From Planktothrix rubescens CCAP 1459/22 (GTDB taxonomy: Bacteria > Cyanobacteriota > Cyanobacteriia > Cyanobacteriales > Microcoleaceae), in the NCBI GenBank assembly GCA_904830895.1, contig LR882961.1, positions 1 through 48,498 on the forward strand: a stretch of 48,498 nt of DNA. Reading direction: 5' to 3'. Of this stretch, positions 8,813-17,115 are shown piece by piece. Every line of letters starts with the position of its first letter. The stretch's first letter is position 1. The notes beneath the pieces were generated by a model. That model was not told the DNA's origin, searched no databases, and saw nothing but the letters and a program-made list of their open reading frames with translations. The position numbers were made by a program, and so were the translations under genes.

Positions 8813-8940
8813 AGTCCTAGCATGGAATGTTTTGGAGTGCTATAGATAATACAGTATATTCAGATATCTTAAATGTCAAGAAGTATCTGAATAGCTTGGA
8901 TACATTGCTTGGTATTCAGACATCGGTGATACTGAAGATA
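8813..8940. promoter_or_regulatory. Promoter with inverted operator sites
   Basis: Between the two divergent genes, ATTCAGATA (8858-8866) and its exact reverse complement TATCTGAAT (8884-8892) face each other. Partial copies follow: TATTCAGA at 8913 and ATACTGAAGATA at 8929. A promoter-like TATAGATAAT box lies at 8841-8850. This is the expected pattern for binding by the RHH protein encoded immediately downstream, giving autoregulation and perhaps control of the divergent operon. Confidence 0.55.
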
Positions 8941-8960
8941 TAAAGACATCGAGGTACATT

Positions 8961-9149
8961 GTGGAGAAGGAAAAGATTATCAGAGTTGACCTACCCGAAT
9001 CACTTCACCTTGACTTCAAGCTGAAATGCACAACCAAACAGGAGAACATGAAGGATAGGGTCAAAACCTTAATACAAGCTGATGTTAGTGCATGGAAAAA
9101 AGGAGAAGATTTGCTTATCGACAACATTATTGATGGTGGTAATTTCTAA
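8961..9149 (+). CDS. Small ribbon-helix-helix regulator
   Basis: 62-aa RHH protein. The strand IIRVDLPESL is followed by helix A (HLDFKLKCTTKQ) and helix B (MKDRVKTLIQADVSAW). This is the minimal CopG/ParG fold and resembles the C-terminal domain of the RHH partner of ParA at 651-965 (both have VDLPES). The upstream region has facing ATTCAGATA boxes, so it probably represses itself. It could be an antitoxin-like or copy-control repressor; no toxin gene is adjacent. Confidence 0.7.
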   Translation: MEKEKIIRVDLPESLHLDFKLKCTTKQENMKDRVKTLIQADVSAWKKGEDLLIDNIIDGGNF

Positions 9150-9186
9150 TTAAGGAGAAAAAACACAGCCATTTTTGCTTTGCCTA

Positions 9187-9221
9187 ACAATCCTCCGTAA
9201 TGGGGGATTGCGAATTGAAAC
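9187..9221 (+). repeat. Solitary CRISPR-repeat-like sequence
   Basis: A 35-nt segment starts with the stem CAATCCTCC-GTAAT-GGGGGATTG and ends in GCGAATTGAAAC. An internal palindrome plus the ATTGAAAC 3' terminus is the classic form of a cyanobacterial class 1 CRISPR repeat. No second copy or spacer is seen and there are no cas genes, so this is an isolated repeat-like element, not an array. It could also be the terminator of the RHH gene that ends at 9149. Confidence 0.4.
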
Positions 9222-9276
9222 AAACCTCTCAGGGGAGGTAATAGCTTCCTTTGGGTATCTTCTGAGTCCTATCTAG

Positions 9277-9422
9277 GGTTCTGCGAGGGGATGTTCTAGG
9301 GCGCTATAGAATCAATAATACATCAAAATTAAACAGAATGAATTATTTTGTTTATATTAGAATATCTTATGAGTCTCTAAGTGCTGATATAATGAGATTT
9401 GATGCTGATACGGGGTAAAAAT
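9277..9422 (+). promoter_or_regulatory. Second copy of the RHH promoter module
   Basis: The stretch containing TTCTAGGGCGCTATAGAA followed by TCAATAATA closely parallels TTTTGGAGTGCTATAGATAA at 8829-8848 upstream of the first RHH gene. Further downstream TAGAATATCTTATGAG and two ATGCTGATA/GTGCTGATA copies lie before the next start codon. The two modules look duplicated, with possible cross-regulation by the two RHH proteins. Confidence 0.45.
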
Positions 9423-9692
9423 ATGGTTGAACGGATCACAATTGATATAGAAGGGTTGCGAGGGCCGTTAGACAGGGTATGCGCTAGATATGAAAGGAGT
9501 CTCAGTCAGCAGATCAGGTATTTCATCCGTCAGGGGCTTGAGTCTGTGGGGGAACATGATGATGATGATGAAAATGCAAAAATATCACCGCCGGAGGACA
9601 TTCAGGTGATTATCAGAAAAGTTTTAACTGGGAAAAAATTAAATAATATTGAATCTGATAAATTAAAGAATTATTTTAATATTGATGACTAA
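9423..9692 (+). CDS. RHH-like acidic protein, possible antitoxin
   Basis: 89 aa from ATG 9423 (MVERITIDIEG), preceded by ACGGGG eight bases upstream; a longer start at 9399 is possible. ITIDIEG, then RGPLDRVCARYERSLSQQIRYFIRQGLESV, fits a divergent ribbon-helix-helix fold. The C-terminal half is acidic (DDDDEN) and likely flexible, as in antitoxins that wrap a toxin. It is followed 78 bp later by a GNAT-like protein, so an RHH-GNAT toxin-antitoxin pair of the TacAT/AtaRT type is conceivable. Confidence 0.5.
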   Translation: MVERITIDIEGLRGPLDRVCARYERSLSQQIRYFIRQGLESVGEHDDDDENAKISPPEDIQVIIRKVLTGKKLNNIESDKLKNYFNIDD

Positions 9693-9770
9693 TGAAGCGG
9701 GACTCTTAACTGCCAATTACTGCCAATTTCAACGAATAAAAACCATGATTTTCTGTTTAAATAAATGTGA

Positions 9771-10343
9771 ATGATGACACCCATTAAATCATTTAAGGTA
9801 TCCGTTTTAGCGCAAACTGGGACTCAACAAACAGCTTTACTAACTCCAGCAACAGAGGAAGATATGCCGACTGACTGGACATTTAACTGGCTATTGTTGT
9901 GGCAAGCAACGGACTTTGATTGTCAAAACATCGTTAAACTAATTTACGATAAACAGCTTTGGGGATTAGTTCGATATGGTGTTTATCCCTATTCTGATTC
10001 TGCCTCCCCAGAATTTCTGGAGATAGAACATCTGGAGACTAACCCAGTCAGTAGAGGACAACTCTCAGAACGTTTGATTGTACCCATAGGCAAATGGTTA
10101 ATCTGGTACGCTGTACAAGTGGGATTACAGTGTTGCTCAGGAACCGACACACTGATTGTGTTAGTGTCATTGGAAGATGCTATCAACTACTATAGAGATA
10201 TAATCCAAATGCAGTGTTTGGGGCCAACAACTATCGCTCCGGGAGAAGATGGATATGCGTTCAAATTTTCTAAGAAAGAAGCAAAAGCCTTCTGTTACAG
10301 ACAAGAAAATGAATGGGGAGTCCCAACTAGCCTCAACCTCTAA
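9771..10343 (+). CDS. GNAT-like acyltransferase-fold protein
   Basis: 190 aa. Its pattern fits a degenerate GNAT fold: WTFNWLLLW near residue 38, a strand FLEIEHLETNPVSRG near residue 83, a helix after LIVPIGKWLIWYAVQVGL, LIVLVSLEDAINYYRDIIQMQCLG near 127-150 and a C-terminal helix KKEAKAFCYR. The acetyl-CoA loop (Q/RxxGxG/A) is not clear, so catalytic ability is doubtful. It could be a cargo protein or the toxin of a pair with the RHH-like gene upstream. Start choice between 9771 and 9774 is open. Confidence 0.45.
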   Translation: MMTPIKSFKVSVLAQTGTQQTALLTPATEEDMPTDWTFNWLLLWQATDFDCQNIVKLIYDKQLWGLVRYGVYPYSDSASPEFLEIEHLETNPVSRGQLSERLIVPIGKWLIWYAVQVGLQCCSGTDTLIVLVSLEDAINYYRDIIQMQCLGPTTIAPGEDGYAFKFSKKEAKAFCYRQENEWGVPTSLNL

Positions 10344-10498
10344 TCAGGTTAGAGCAGGCACAACAAAAGTGATGACGCATTCTCAGCGACAAGCTTTTTG
10401 GGAAAATTCCAACTTAGGAAAATCTTTAGGTTTTTCTCATTCGGATGAACAAAATTAATCTAATTCAAGCATTTGGCCTATGGTAATACAATTTAGGA

Positions 10499-10998
10499 TC
10501 ATTTTTGAGCGTGAGTTTTTTTTAAAACAATACAAGTAACCGAAATATCTCTAAATAACCATAAACTATAACGCAGGGAATTAAGCCATCGTAGCGGCTG
10601 ATAAATTGGTAACAATAGTCGAATCATCATTACTATTAAATAGAGAAAAGGGGGTACAGATGTACACTGAATTAACTTGCCACCTTCAATAATTTCGCCG
10701 TGAACCATTTCCAATTCAGGAAAAAGTTGACACAATTGATTAATATTAGGACGAAATAGAGTATCAATAGGGTCTAAATGTAAAGGGAATTTATAACGCC
10801 GCAGTCTTGTTTTAGATCAGCGTGGATCACCAAATTACCCTTTTCTCTAGGAGATCTGAATAAATATTGATCTATCCAAGGTTGTTCTTTTTCTCGAAAA
10901 ATTTTGCTAGAACTCCCAAGATTTAAAAGAGGAAAAACGGTTTTTTCATCAAGAGAATTAATCATTTTTCCTAACCATTGTGCTTCTTCTCGTAACAT
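10499..10998 (-). pseudogene. Decayed class I SAM methyltransferase
   Basis: Two minus-strand fragments of one gene. The N-terminal piece (10774-10998, starting MLREEAQWLGKMINSLDE) has the conserved start LLNLGSSSKIFREKEQPWIDQYLF of a cyanobacterial methyltransferase-like family and stops after VINSLYI. The homologous reading resumes in another frame (FPLHLDPIDTLFRPNINQLCQLFPEL) and continues to about 10499. The piece that would follow the HADLKQ segment is missing, removing most of the SAM-binding domain. Deletion plus frameshift make it non-functional. Related genes sit in glycan and sugar-modification loci. Confidence 0.7.
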
Positions 10999-11091
10999 AA
11001 TATTTTTTGACGATTAAAATTTAAAGTTCTAATTTGTTAACCTTACAACCTCCTGAAATTATTTACACAAGGTTAGGCTCAAATTCAATAG

Positions 11092-11328
11092 TTACAACAA
11101 ATCATCCAAAAGATTCGTAATTTCTCCCTGAGCATTTTGGCGATTATCGTCATAGGCCATCAAGATATTCACATCATTATGGCGGCTAAGTTTCTGCACC
11201 CGGCGCACATCTCCCCCGGTGGCATCGAGGGCGGCGGTGATGGAACTATGGCGGACACGGTGGGGTGACATGGGTTTGGAAATCCCGGCTTTCTGGGAAA
11301 ACTTTCTGATCAAGTTAAATAAGTTCAA
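11092..11328 (-). pseudogene. C-terminal fragment of a tyrosine recombinase
   Basis: 78 codons matching the last 75 residues of the intact integrase at 16034-17008. It keeps the catalytic box MSPHRVRHSS, the second histidine KLSRH and the tyrosine in MAYDDNR, and ends TNLLDDLL versus TDLLADLV. The N-terminal DNA-binding half and the first catalytic arginine are gone. Homology stops at the repeat region beginning about 11330, so the truncation coincides with the left direct repeat. Confidence 0.85.
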
Positions 11329-11335
11329 ACATAAC

Positions 11336-11371
11336 GATTCTTATGCTATTCCTGCTATTCGTTATGCTATC
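11336..11371. repeat. Left imperfect direct repeat (att-like)
   Basis: GATTC followed by GCTATTCCTG, TATTCGTTATG and TATC matches 17816-17851 at about 31 of 36 positions, in the same orientation. It lies at the truncation point of the integrase fragment. With the right copy it delimits about 6.5 kb containing the ParB-like, AbiE, Uma2 and integrase genes. It could be an attachment site or a recombination scar. Confidence 0.5.
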
Positions 11372-11432
11372 CTTCTGCTATCCGTACTGAATCTTAAACG
11401 GCTTTAATATAACCTAGAGTTTCCTGCTCAAC

Positions 11433-12536
11433 TTGCCCTCACCTGATGTAAAAATCACCCTAACAACCGTAGACCCCAAAAGCCTCAAACCCCATCCCCG
11501 CTACCTCAAAATTTACGGTCAGATGAACATTGGGGAATTGGTCGAACAAATTCAATTGTCCAATTGGATTAACCCGATTTTAATTACACCCAAACAAGTC
11601 ATTATTAGCGGTCATCGACGCTGGCAAGTCGCCCTCCAATTAAACTGGGATAGCATTCCCGTTGAAATTCGAGCCTTTCCCAATCGACTGTCAGAACTTG
11701 AAGCCCTCCTGAGTGAAAATCTCGCCCGCTCCAAAACCCGTGAACAAAAAGTCCGAGAAGCTAACTCGTGGAAAGAAGTCGAATCGGCTCGCGCCAAACA
11801 ACGGCAAGAAGCCGGACTTAAAATTGATGAACCCGACAACCTTATGGATATATTTTCAGAAGGTCGGAAGGGAACCACCCGGGATTTAGTTGCTGCTAAG
11901 GTGGGTTTGGGTTCCGGTGTCACTTACACTAAAGCCGCCAAAGTGGTGACTCAAATTGACTGGGAAATCAAAGCCGGAAACGAAGAATGGGCTGATGCTT
12001 GGCGTTCAATTCTCAACACCGTCAGCATTCAAGCGGCTTATTCCTTACTGAAACTGCCTCGAAAACAACAAAAACAAATCTTAGATTTAATTGCTACAGG
12101 TCAAGCTCGGACTCCTAAAGAAGCTACCCTACTGCTCGCCGAAGAAGCCAGTCTTGATGACCCCCGCTTATTTGTATCGGGCGACTTTGCCGTTGTCAAC
12201 ATTGACCCGAACCTAACCTTTGCTCCCTCTGACAATCGCTGGAATGGGTATTGGGGAAGGGTGGAAGGCACAGGAACTTCTGGGTTGATTGGGCTGAACT
12301 TAGGCAGTGAAATGCTGCAATTTTACAGTCGAGATTTAGTAGAAATTGATGAGCCTAGTGATGAATTATTACAGGTCGCTTCCAAAGTGCTGCGACTGCG
12401 GAGTTTAGACTTAGATGAACTGGAAATCGCCTTGCTGGATGTGTTGCAACAGCGTGTAGAATTTACGCCTCGACAACTGCTGTATCTGGAATATTTGGAA
12501 AAAGTTTTAACGTTACCTCGGCTTTCTGGCTCTTAA
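11433..12536 (+). CDS. ParB/Spo0J-like nuclease-domain protein
   Basis: 367 aa from a TTG start; an in-frame stop at 11415-11417 rules out a much longer form. Residues 8-95 are a ParB N-terminal domain, with VDPKSLKPHPR, IGELVEQIQLSNWINPILIT and the CTP/phosphate-binding GHRRWQVAL signature near residue 58, then LSENLARSKTREQKVREA. The middle contains a possible HTH region (TTRDLVAAKVGLGSGVTY). The last 130 residues are unassigned. No parA is next to it and it lies in an integrase-bounded segment, so it is more likely an accessory or phage-type ParB than the partner of the parA at base 1. Confidence 0.75.
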   Translation: MPSPDVKITLTTVDPKSLKPHPRYLKIYGQMNIGELVEQIQLSNWINPILITPKQVIISGHRRWQVALQLNWDSIPVEIRAFPNRLSELEALLSENLARSKTREQKVREANSWKEVESARAKQRQEAGLKIDEPDNLMDIFSEGRKGTTRDLVAAKVGLGSGVTYTKAAKVVTQIDWEIKAGNEEWADAWRSILNTVSIQAAYSLLKLPRKQQKQILDLIATGQARTPKEATLLLAEEASLDDPRLFVSGDFAVVNIDPNLTFAPSDNRWNGYWGRVEGTGTSGLIGLNLGSEMLQFYSRDLVEIDEPSDELLQVASKVLRLRSLDLDELEIALLDVLQQRVEFTPRQLLYLEYLEKVLTLPRLSGS

Positions 12537-12728
12537 TTTCTCAACCCGTGTGAAAACAGCCTTCACCGAGAGAGGAAAGCTACATTGCTTGCGTAATAAT
12601 GATTAGGGAGAGTTAGGTTAAGATAATACCCATTCACTAAAGCCTAGTTTTTCATCCACAAAGAGTGCGCCAAAAGTGCGGAGTGCGGGGTGGAGAGTGG
12701 GTACTGGTGAGAGGTTTATCCTTTTTCC

Positions 12729-13409
12729 TTAAATAACCCTACCCAAACGTTCAATTAAATCAATTACTAAATCTTCCCGTTCCCCACTAGAAGCTGGCAA
12801 AAAAGTTAACACCGCTTCCTGTAGCTCTTCCCTATTTTCTCGAAACCAAGACCCCAGAAAAATCTTAACTTCACCTTGAATCTGATTAAATTCTTCTTCC
12901 AAGACCTGACAACCCTCTAACAAAATTACAATATCTTCTATATCCTTAGAAAACCGAAAATCTTTACCCCGTCCTAAAAAAGCCTCTACCTTACTAGCCA
13001 ATAAATAAACAGGAGAAAAAATATCAATGACTTGCCCACTGGGTAAATTATAGGCGATCGCATTCTTAATCCCCTCACCATACCAACGATTAGTGAACCC
13101 TAAAACCCCAGGTTCACAAGGCATAATATCTATTATTAAATCCTGATATTGCCACCGACATAACGGAGCATTTGGTTCTGTACATTCCTCTAAACCAACT
13201 TCTCGCAACCGTTCCGCCAAAGTATAATACTCAGACCTCGAAAAAATCTCTACCACGCAATCTACATCTAATGTGGGACGCAATTCATCCTGTAAAATCT
13301 CATCCAAATAAAGACAAATCGTAGCCCCACCCGTAAACACAAAACGCTCTGGTACAGCCGCCAAAACCTTCGCCACTCTTTCCAAATTCCTAATCTGAGG
13401 ATGAGTCAT
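12729..13409 (-). CDS. AbiEii-like nucleotidyltransferase toxin
   Basis: 226 aa with the nucleotidyltransferase signature TGGATICLYL followed by RPTLDVDCVV near residues 26-52; the GG and the DxD residues are the expected catalytic and metal ligands of the AbiEii/DUF1814 family. In studied homologues this enzyme transfers nucleotides to tRNA or other acceptors and arrests growth. The start overlaps the preceding gene by 20 bp, giving a typical antitoxin-toxin operon. Close to the family's usual minimal length, with no sign of damage. Confidence 0.75.
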   Translation of the reverse strand: MTHPQIRNLERVAKVLAAVPERFVFTGGATICLYLDEILQDELRPTLDVDCVVEIFSRSEYYTLAERLREVGLEECTEPNAPLCRWQYQDLIIDIMPCEPGVLGFTNRWYGEGIKNAIAYNLPSGQVIDIFSPVYLLASKVEAFLGRGKDFRFSKDIEDIVILLEGCQVLEEEFNQIQGEVKIFLGSWFRENREELQEAVLTFLPASSGEREDLVIDLIERLGRVI

Positions 13410-13914
13410 ACAGCCTCTTTTTTAACTCTACTGCGGCTAATTCCTGTTCTCGCACCTTACCCACCCGTAAACTATCCACCAAACACAATAACTCATAAAA
13501 TAAAGGATCATCCCCCACAACTTCCGGCACAGAGCGATATAAAGGTGTAATTTCCTGACCCTTGCTCTTCCCTTGAGCAAAAGGCCATACATAAGGATTT
13601 TGATCATCGACCATCAACAACCCCTTCAAGGGTTCCGCAGAATGAGCCGTGGGTATACCCCGTACCAATGCCCCAGGATAAGCCGGAAAAACGTATTTTA
13701 AACCATGTATAAGATATTCCTCCACAGCCCCTTTTAACACTTTTCTTCTTTTGCTGTTATACAAATGGCACTGTTCACAACGCTGTAAAGCCTCATACAC
13801 GACAGAAGCACTGGTCTTTAAACTTTTTGCCAAGTCATCATAAGTCCACATCGAATCTAAACAGTGAACTTTGAGCAAGATGACGATATCTTGAGGTTTT
13901 TGAGCCGATTTCAT
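13390..13914 (-). CDS. AbiEi-type winged-helix antitoxin
   Basis: 174 aa. Residues 8-60 form a winged helix-turn-helix (DIVILLKVHCLDSMWTYDDL, then AKSLKTSASVVYEALQRCEQ). The C-terminal part has the SAEPLKGLLMVDDQNPYVWP region seen in proteins paired with AbiEii-like transferases. It would neutralise the downstream toxin and repress the operon. The 20-bp overlap suggests coupled translation. The upstream 155 bp to the next gene contain only A+T-rich promoter-like sequence. Confidence 0.65.
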   Translation of the reverse strand: MKSAQKPQDIVILLKVHCLDSMWTYDDLAKSLKTSASVVYEALQRCEQCHLYNSKRRKVLKGAVEEYLIHGLKYVFPAYPGALVRGIPTAHSAEPLKGLLMVDDQNPYVWPFAQGKSKGQEITPLYRSVPEVVGDDPLFYELLCLVDSLRVGKVREQELAAVELKKRLYDSSSD

Positions 13915-14070
13915 TCAGGAGCTAGTTAGCAATGTTCTTTATTCATGAATTACGAATAAAACTATTATAGCTTAAATGATTTCACTTGAAATTGGCTTTT
14001 GAATGGGGAATGAAAATCAATCATAATATCTGAAGTGGGTACACCCATCTCGACATTATCTCATTCAGGA

Positions 14071-14466
14071 TTAATCGTTTTGAGTCTGCAAATAGGCACT
14101 TAGATGTTCCAAAGAGTCAAAATCAAGGACAGCTATACTTAAGTCTTCAAGTTGTTCAATCGATAGTGCCTCCACCTGGGCTTGTATCTCTGGCGGTAGC
14201 CCATTTGCGAGCAAAGAAAAATCTTGTAATTTATGGTAGAGTTGATTAAGAATAATAGCCAGAGTCGCTTCTTTACGAACAGTAAGCCTCGTTTGAGTAA
14301 TCAACGCTTTGAGATCGCCATTGAAGGAAATCTCTTGGGCAGCAATACTCGCCTCTTCAACAATCCTATTGCCCAGACGAATATTATGGCAAGCATCCCA
14401 CTCCGTTTCTGCCGTCAACTCGATTTCATAATGGACAACAATCCAATAGCGTTTCAACTCACTCAT
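14071..14466 (-). CDS. DUF4351-like protein
   Basis: 131 aa. The C-terminal part, from KEATLAIILNQLYHKL through ALSIEQLEDLSIAVLDF to LEHLSAYL, matches the pattern of DUF4351, a helical domain usually found at the C-terminus of Rpn/PD-(D/E)XK transposase-like nucleases in cyanobacteria. The nuclease domain itself is absent; the N-terminal 60 residues (MSELKRYWIVVHYEIEL) are something else. It may be a truncated or stand-alone regulator. It is divergent from the Uma2-like gene with only 44 bp between start codons. Confidence 0.55.
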   Translation of the reverse strand: MSELKRYWIVVHYEIELTAETEWDACHNIRLGNRIVEEASIAAQEISFNGDLKALITQTRLTVRKEATLAIILNQLYHKLQDFSLLANGLPPEIQAQVEALSIEQLEDLSIAVLDFDSLEHLSAYLQTQND

Positions 14467-14510
14467 ACAACTTCACAATTTCAAGGGTTTATATTCAAGG
14501 AGATGTGGCA

Positions 14511-15914
14511 ATGACATCAAACCTGTTCAACGAATTTATCGACGCCGGCCCAGAAGCCAAACTAGAATTGATTGAATCCAAGCTAATCGTCGGTAATACC
14601 CTAGTTGGCAGCCGTCTGCTACTCAAACAAATTCTCACCGGATGGGGAGCGCGGGCCGCCATCGCCCTAGCCCCCAGACAACAATGGCTAGAAGCTCTCC
14701 GTCTTACCTATAATGCGCCGATTCCAATTGGATTAAACAGTACAGAAACCATCGCCACCACCTTACAAACCTGGGCGGCTAGTTTCCCCTACCAACCCGA
14801 AGACCTACTACCCGGTTCAAGAGGAGAAGAAAACCATCACAATCCCATCCGCAGTTATATCAGCCACTCTTTCTGGGAAATCGCAGAAATACTAGGAGGA
14901 CAATCATTCAGCCGCGATTTTGTCATGCGTCTGGGCAACAATGGCTTCACCCCAGACATCCTATTATTTATAGGGCCACCGCGCAATACACTTAGAGAAT
15001 ACTACCTGGAAGGGCCAGCCGAAAGTGTCATCGAAATACTGCGACCCGGACATGAATACACAGACCGCATCATCAAACGAGACTATTACGCCGCAGGTGG
15101 AGTGCCAGAGTACGTCATTCTCAATCCGGCCCAAAAAGAAATCGAATTTTGGCGCTTATTCAACGGAAAATACGAGCGAATGGCTCCTGACGCATCAGGA
15201 TGCTACCGACCGCAAAGCGTACCGGGGTTAGTTTTTGCCCCCAACAATCTGTGGAGAGAAGATGAAGACTGGTATAGCTGGCCCCACGACCCGCCAGTTG
15301 TTTATATTGAAGACACCCAGCAAGAAGGTCGAAGACTGCGAGCGGTAGAGAATGGTTTGGGTTGGGGATGTTTACCATTTAATCCCCAATTGCAGTTAGA
15401 GCCAGTACCGATTTCTTTTGAACAATACATTGCTTGGTGTCCAGAAGCCAAGTTTGAGTTCTGGGATGGGAAACCTCAAATTGGCAGTAAAGAAGGCATT
15501 CGTAACTTGATTGGGATGTTACTGATGACCTTTGGTTTAGCAGATGCTTTAAAGGTCTTGTCGCCCGTTGAGTGGGTAACAGCGTTATTAGAAACAGAAA
15601 CTCTGAACTGGCAAGATGCCCAACGGAAAGCGGTTTGGTGGGATTTGGCTCGTCAAGCTGCTACCCTATTGCGTTCTAAATATGGGGTAACTCGGTTGGG
15701 AGTCATTGGAGATTTAGTCAAACCTGAGCCCTTAAATTTTTGGTCTGAAATTACGCTAGTTGTTTGGGATTTACCCGGGAGGAAAGATTACGAGATTTAC
15801 CAGGATTTGTCTAATTTGAGCAAGGAACCTGAGATTAACTTAATTGAGGCAGATAGCAAGTATGCTACGCTGGCTCAACAGCAGGGGATTTCTCAATCTC
15901 TGGTTGAGATTTAG
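14511..15914 (+). CDS. Uma2-like (DUF820) nuclease-fold protein, extended
   Basis: 467 aa from ATG 14511, chosen because AGGAG lies eight bases upstream. The central region has the Uma2 core of the PD-(D/E)XK fold: FTPDILLF, then ESVIEIL, then the conserved YYAAGGVPEYVILNPAQKEIE. Unlike ordinary Uma2 proteins (about 190 aa), it has a long N-terminal extension and a C-terminal region starting at FEQYIAWCPEAKFEFWDGKP that looks like the start of a second, degenerate copy. Function of Uma2 proteins in cyanobacteria is not settled; nuclease activity is inferred from fold. Confidence 0.7.
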   Translation: MTSNLFNEFIDAGPEAKLELIESKLIVGNTLVGSRLLLKQILTGWGARAAIALAPRQQWLEALRLTYNAPIPIGLNSTETIATTLQTWAASFPYQPEDLLPGSRGEENHHNPIRSYISHSFWEIAEILGGQSFSRDFVMRLGNNGFTPDILLFIGPPRNTLREYYLEGPAESVIEILRPGHEYTDRIIKRDYYAAGGVPEYVILNPAQKEIEFWRLFNGKYERMAPDASGCYRPQSVPGLVFAPNNLWREDEDWYSWPHDPPVVYIEDTQQEGRRLRAVENGLGWGCLPFNPQLQLEPVPISFEQYIAWCPEAKFEFWDGKPQIGSKEGIRNLIGMLLMTFGLADALKVLSPVEWVTALLETETLNWQDAQRKAVWWDLARQAATLLRSKYGVTRLGVIGDLVKPEPLNFWSEITLVVWDLPGRKDYEIYQDLSNLSKEPEINLIEADSKYATLAQQQGISQSLVEI

Positions 15915-16033
15915 TTCCCGTCGATTTCTTGTGTAAGTGTTTGACCAGGAAATTGGGATAAAATCAAACCTAGATCCTATTTTTGTATTCCTCAACTTTA
16001 TCTCAATCGCACTCCGCACTCTTGATAGCCCCT

Positions 16034-17008
16034 ATGAACACCCTCCCGTCTAATTCTGCTGTTGAAATTGTTCCGGCTTCTGTTGTGGGGACATTAGCTG
16101 AACGCAATGTGATGGAGGATTTATTAGCTACAAAGCGTTCTGAGAATACCCGTAAAGCTTATAATCGGGATTTGAAGGATTTCTTTTGGGCGATCGCTCA
16201 AACTGAACCTACCGCCGAGTTGGTGATTGAGTTTTTACAGTTATCCAAGGAACAAGCCTTAAGTTTGGTATTAGGTTATAAGCAACAATTGTTATCTAAA
16301 AAGTTATCAGAAGCGACGGTAAATCGACGTTTAGCCGCGATTAAAGCGTTGGTTGCATTCGCTTATCGGATTGGGCAATGTGGTTGGACATTGGCGGAAT
16401 TAAAGGGGGAAAAGGTTAAGACTTATCGGGATACCACAGGAATTTCCCCGGTAGCGTTTAAGAGGATGTTACAAATTCCCAATCGTCGCATACTTAAGGG
16501 CAAACGAGATTATGCGCTATTAAGGTTGTTATGGGATAATGTCCTACGGCGGGAGGAGGTCTGTCAAGTCAATCTTGAGGATTTGGATTTGGAGGGGAAG
16601 ACACTCAAGATTTTGGGTAAGGGTAAGGGAACGCAGAAGGAAGCGGTAACGTTATCAAAGCCAACGGTGGAAGCTCTACAAGATTGGTTGCTGGCTAGAC
16701 GAGAATTAAAACGGTCTAAACCTTTGTTTATTGCCTTGGATAGAGCGAGTTATGGACATCGGCTGACGGGGACGGGGGTTTATAAGATTGTTAGTCAAAT
16801 TGCACGGGAAGCTGGGATTAATAAGCCGTTATCGCCTCACCGAATTCGTCATTCGGGGATAACGGCGGCATTGGAAGCAACGAATGGGGATGTGCGGAAG
16901 GTGCAGAAATTGAGTCGCCATTCGGATTTGAATACGTTGATGATTTATGACGATAATCGGAAAAATCAGCAGGGGGAAGTCACCGATTTATTAGCGGATT
17001 TGGTTTGA
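16034..17008 (+). CDS. Tyrosine recombinase/integrase
   Basis: 324 aa from ATG 16034; a TTG start at 15983 is possible but adds only non-homologous residues. The N-terminal SAM-like core-binding domain (SENTRKAYNRDLKDF) is followed by the catalytic domain, with the arginine in VLRREEV, the lysine in LGKGKGTQKE, the HRIRH box, the histidine in KLSRHSD and the tyrosine in MIYDDNR. All catalytic residues are present, so it should be active. XerC/D-like with a short C-terminus. Its truncated relative lies at 11092-11328 on the other strand, and att-like repeats lie beyond both. Confidence 0.93.
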   Translation: MNTLPSNSAVEIVPASVVGTLAERNVMEDLLATKRSENTRKAYNRDLKDFFWAIAQTEPTAELVIEFLQLSKEQALSLVLGYKQQLLSKKLSEATVNRRLAAIKALVAFAYRIGQCGWTLAELKGEKVKTYRDTTGISPVAFKRMLQIPNRRILKGKRDYALLRLLWDNVLRREEVCQVNLEDLDLEGKTLKILGKGKGTQKEAVTLSKPTVEALQDWLLARRELKRSKPLFIALDRASYGHRLTGTGVYKIVSQIAREAGINKPLSPHRIRHSGITAALEATNGDVRKVQKLSRHSDLNTLMIYDDNRKNQQGEVTDLLADLV

Positions 17009-17115
17009 TAGGTTGACATTTTATTAAATATGGCGATCGCAGAAGAAGCTGAAAAACGAGAACCTCAAATTATTTGTTCTTTAGGATTATTTGAATCAAA
17101 GGATTAATGATTACC

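Noticed and set aside
10249-10458. Frame of 69 codons overlapping the GNAT-like gene end
   Set aside because: Half of it overlaps the real gene; the remaining MTHSQRQAFWENSNLGKSLG part has no signal or domain.
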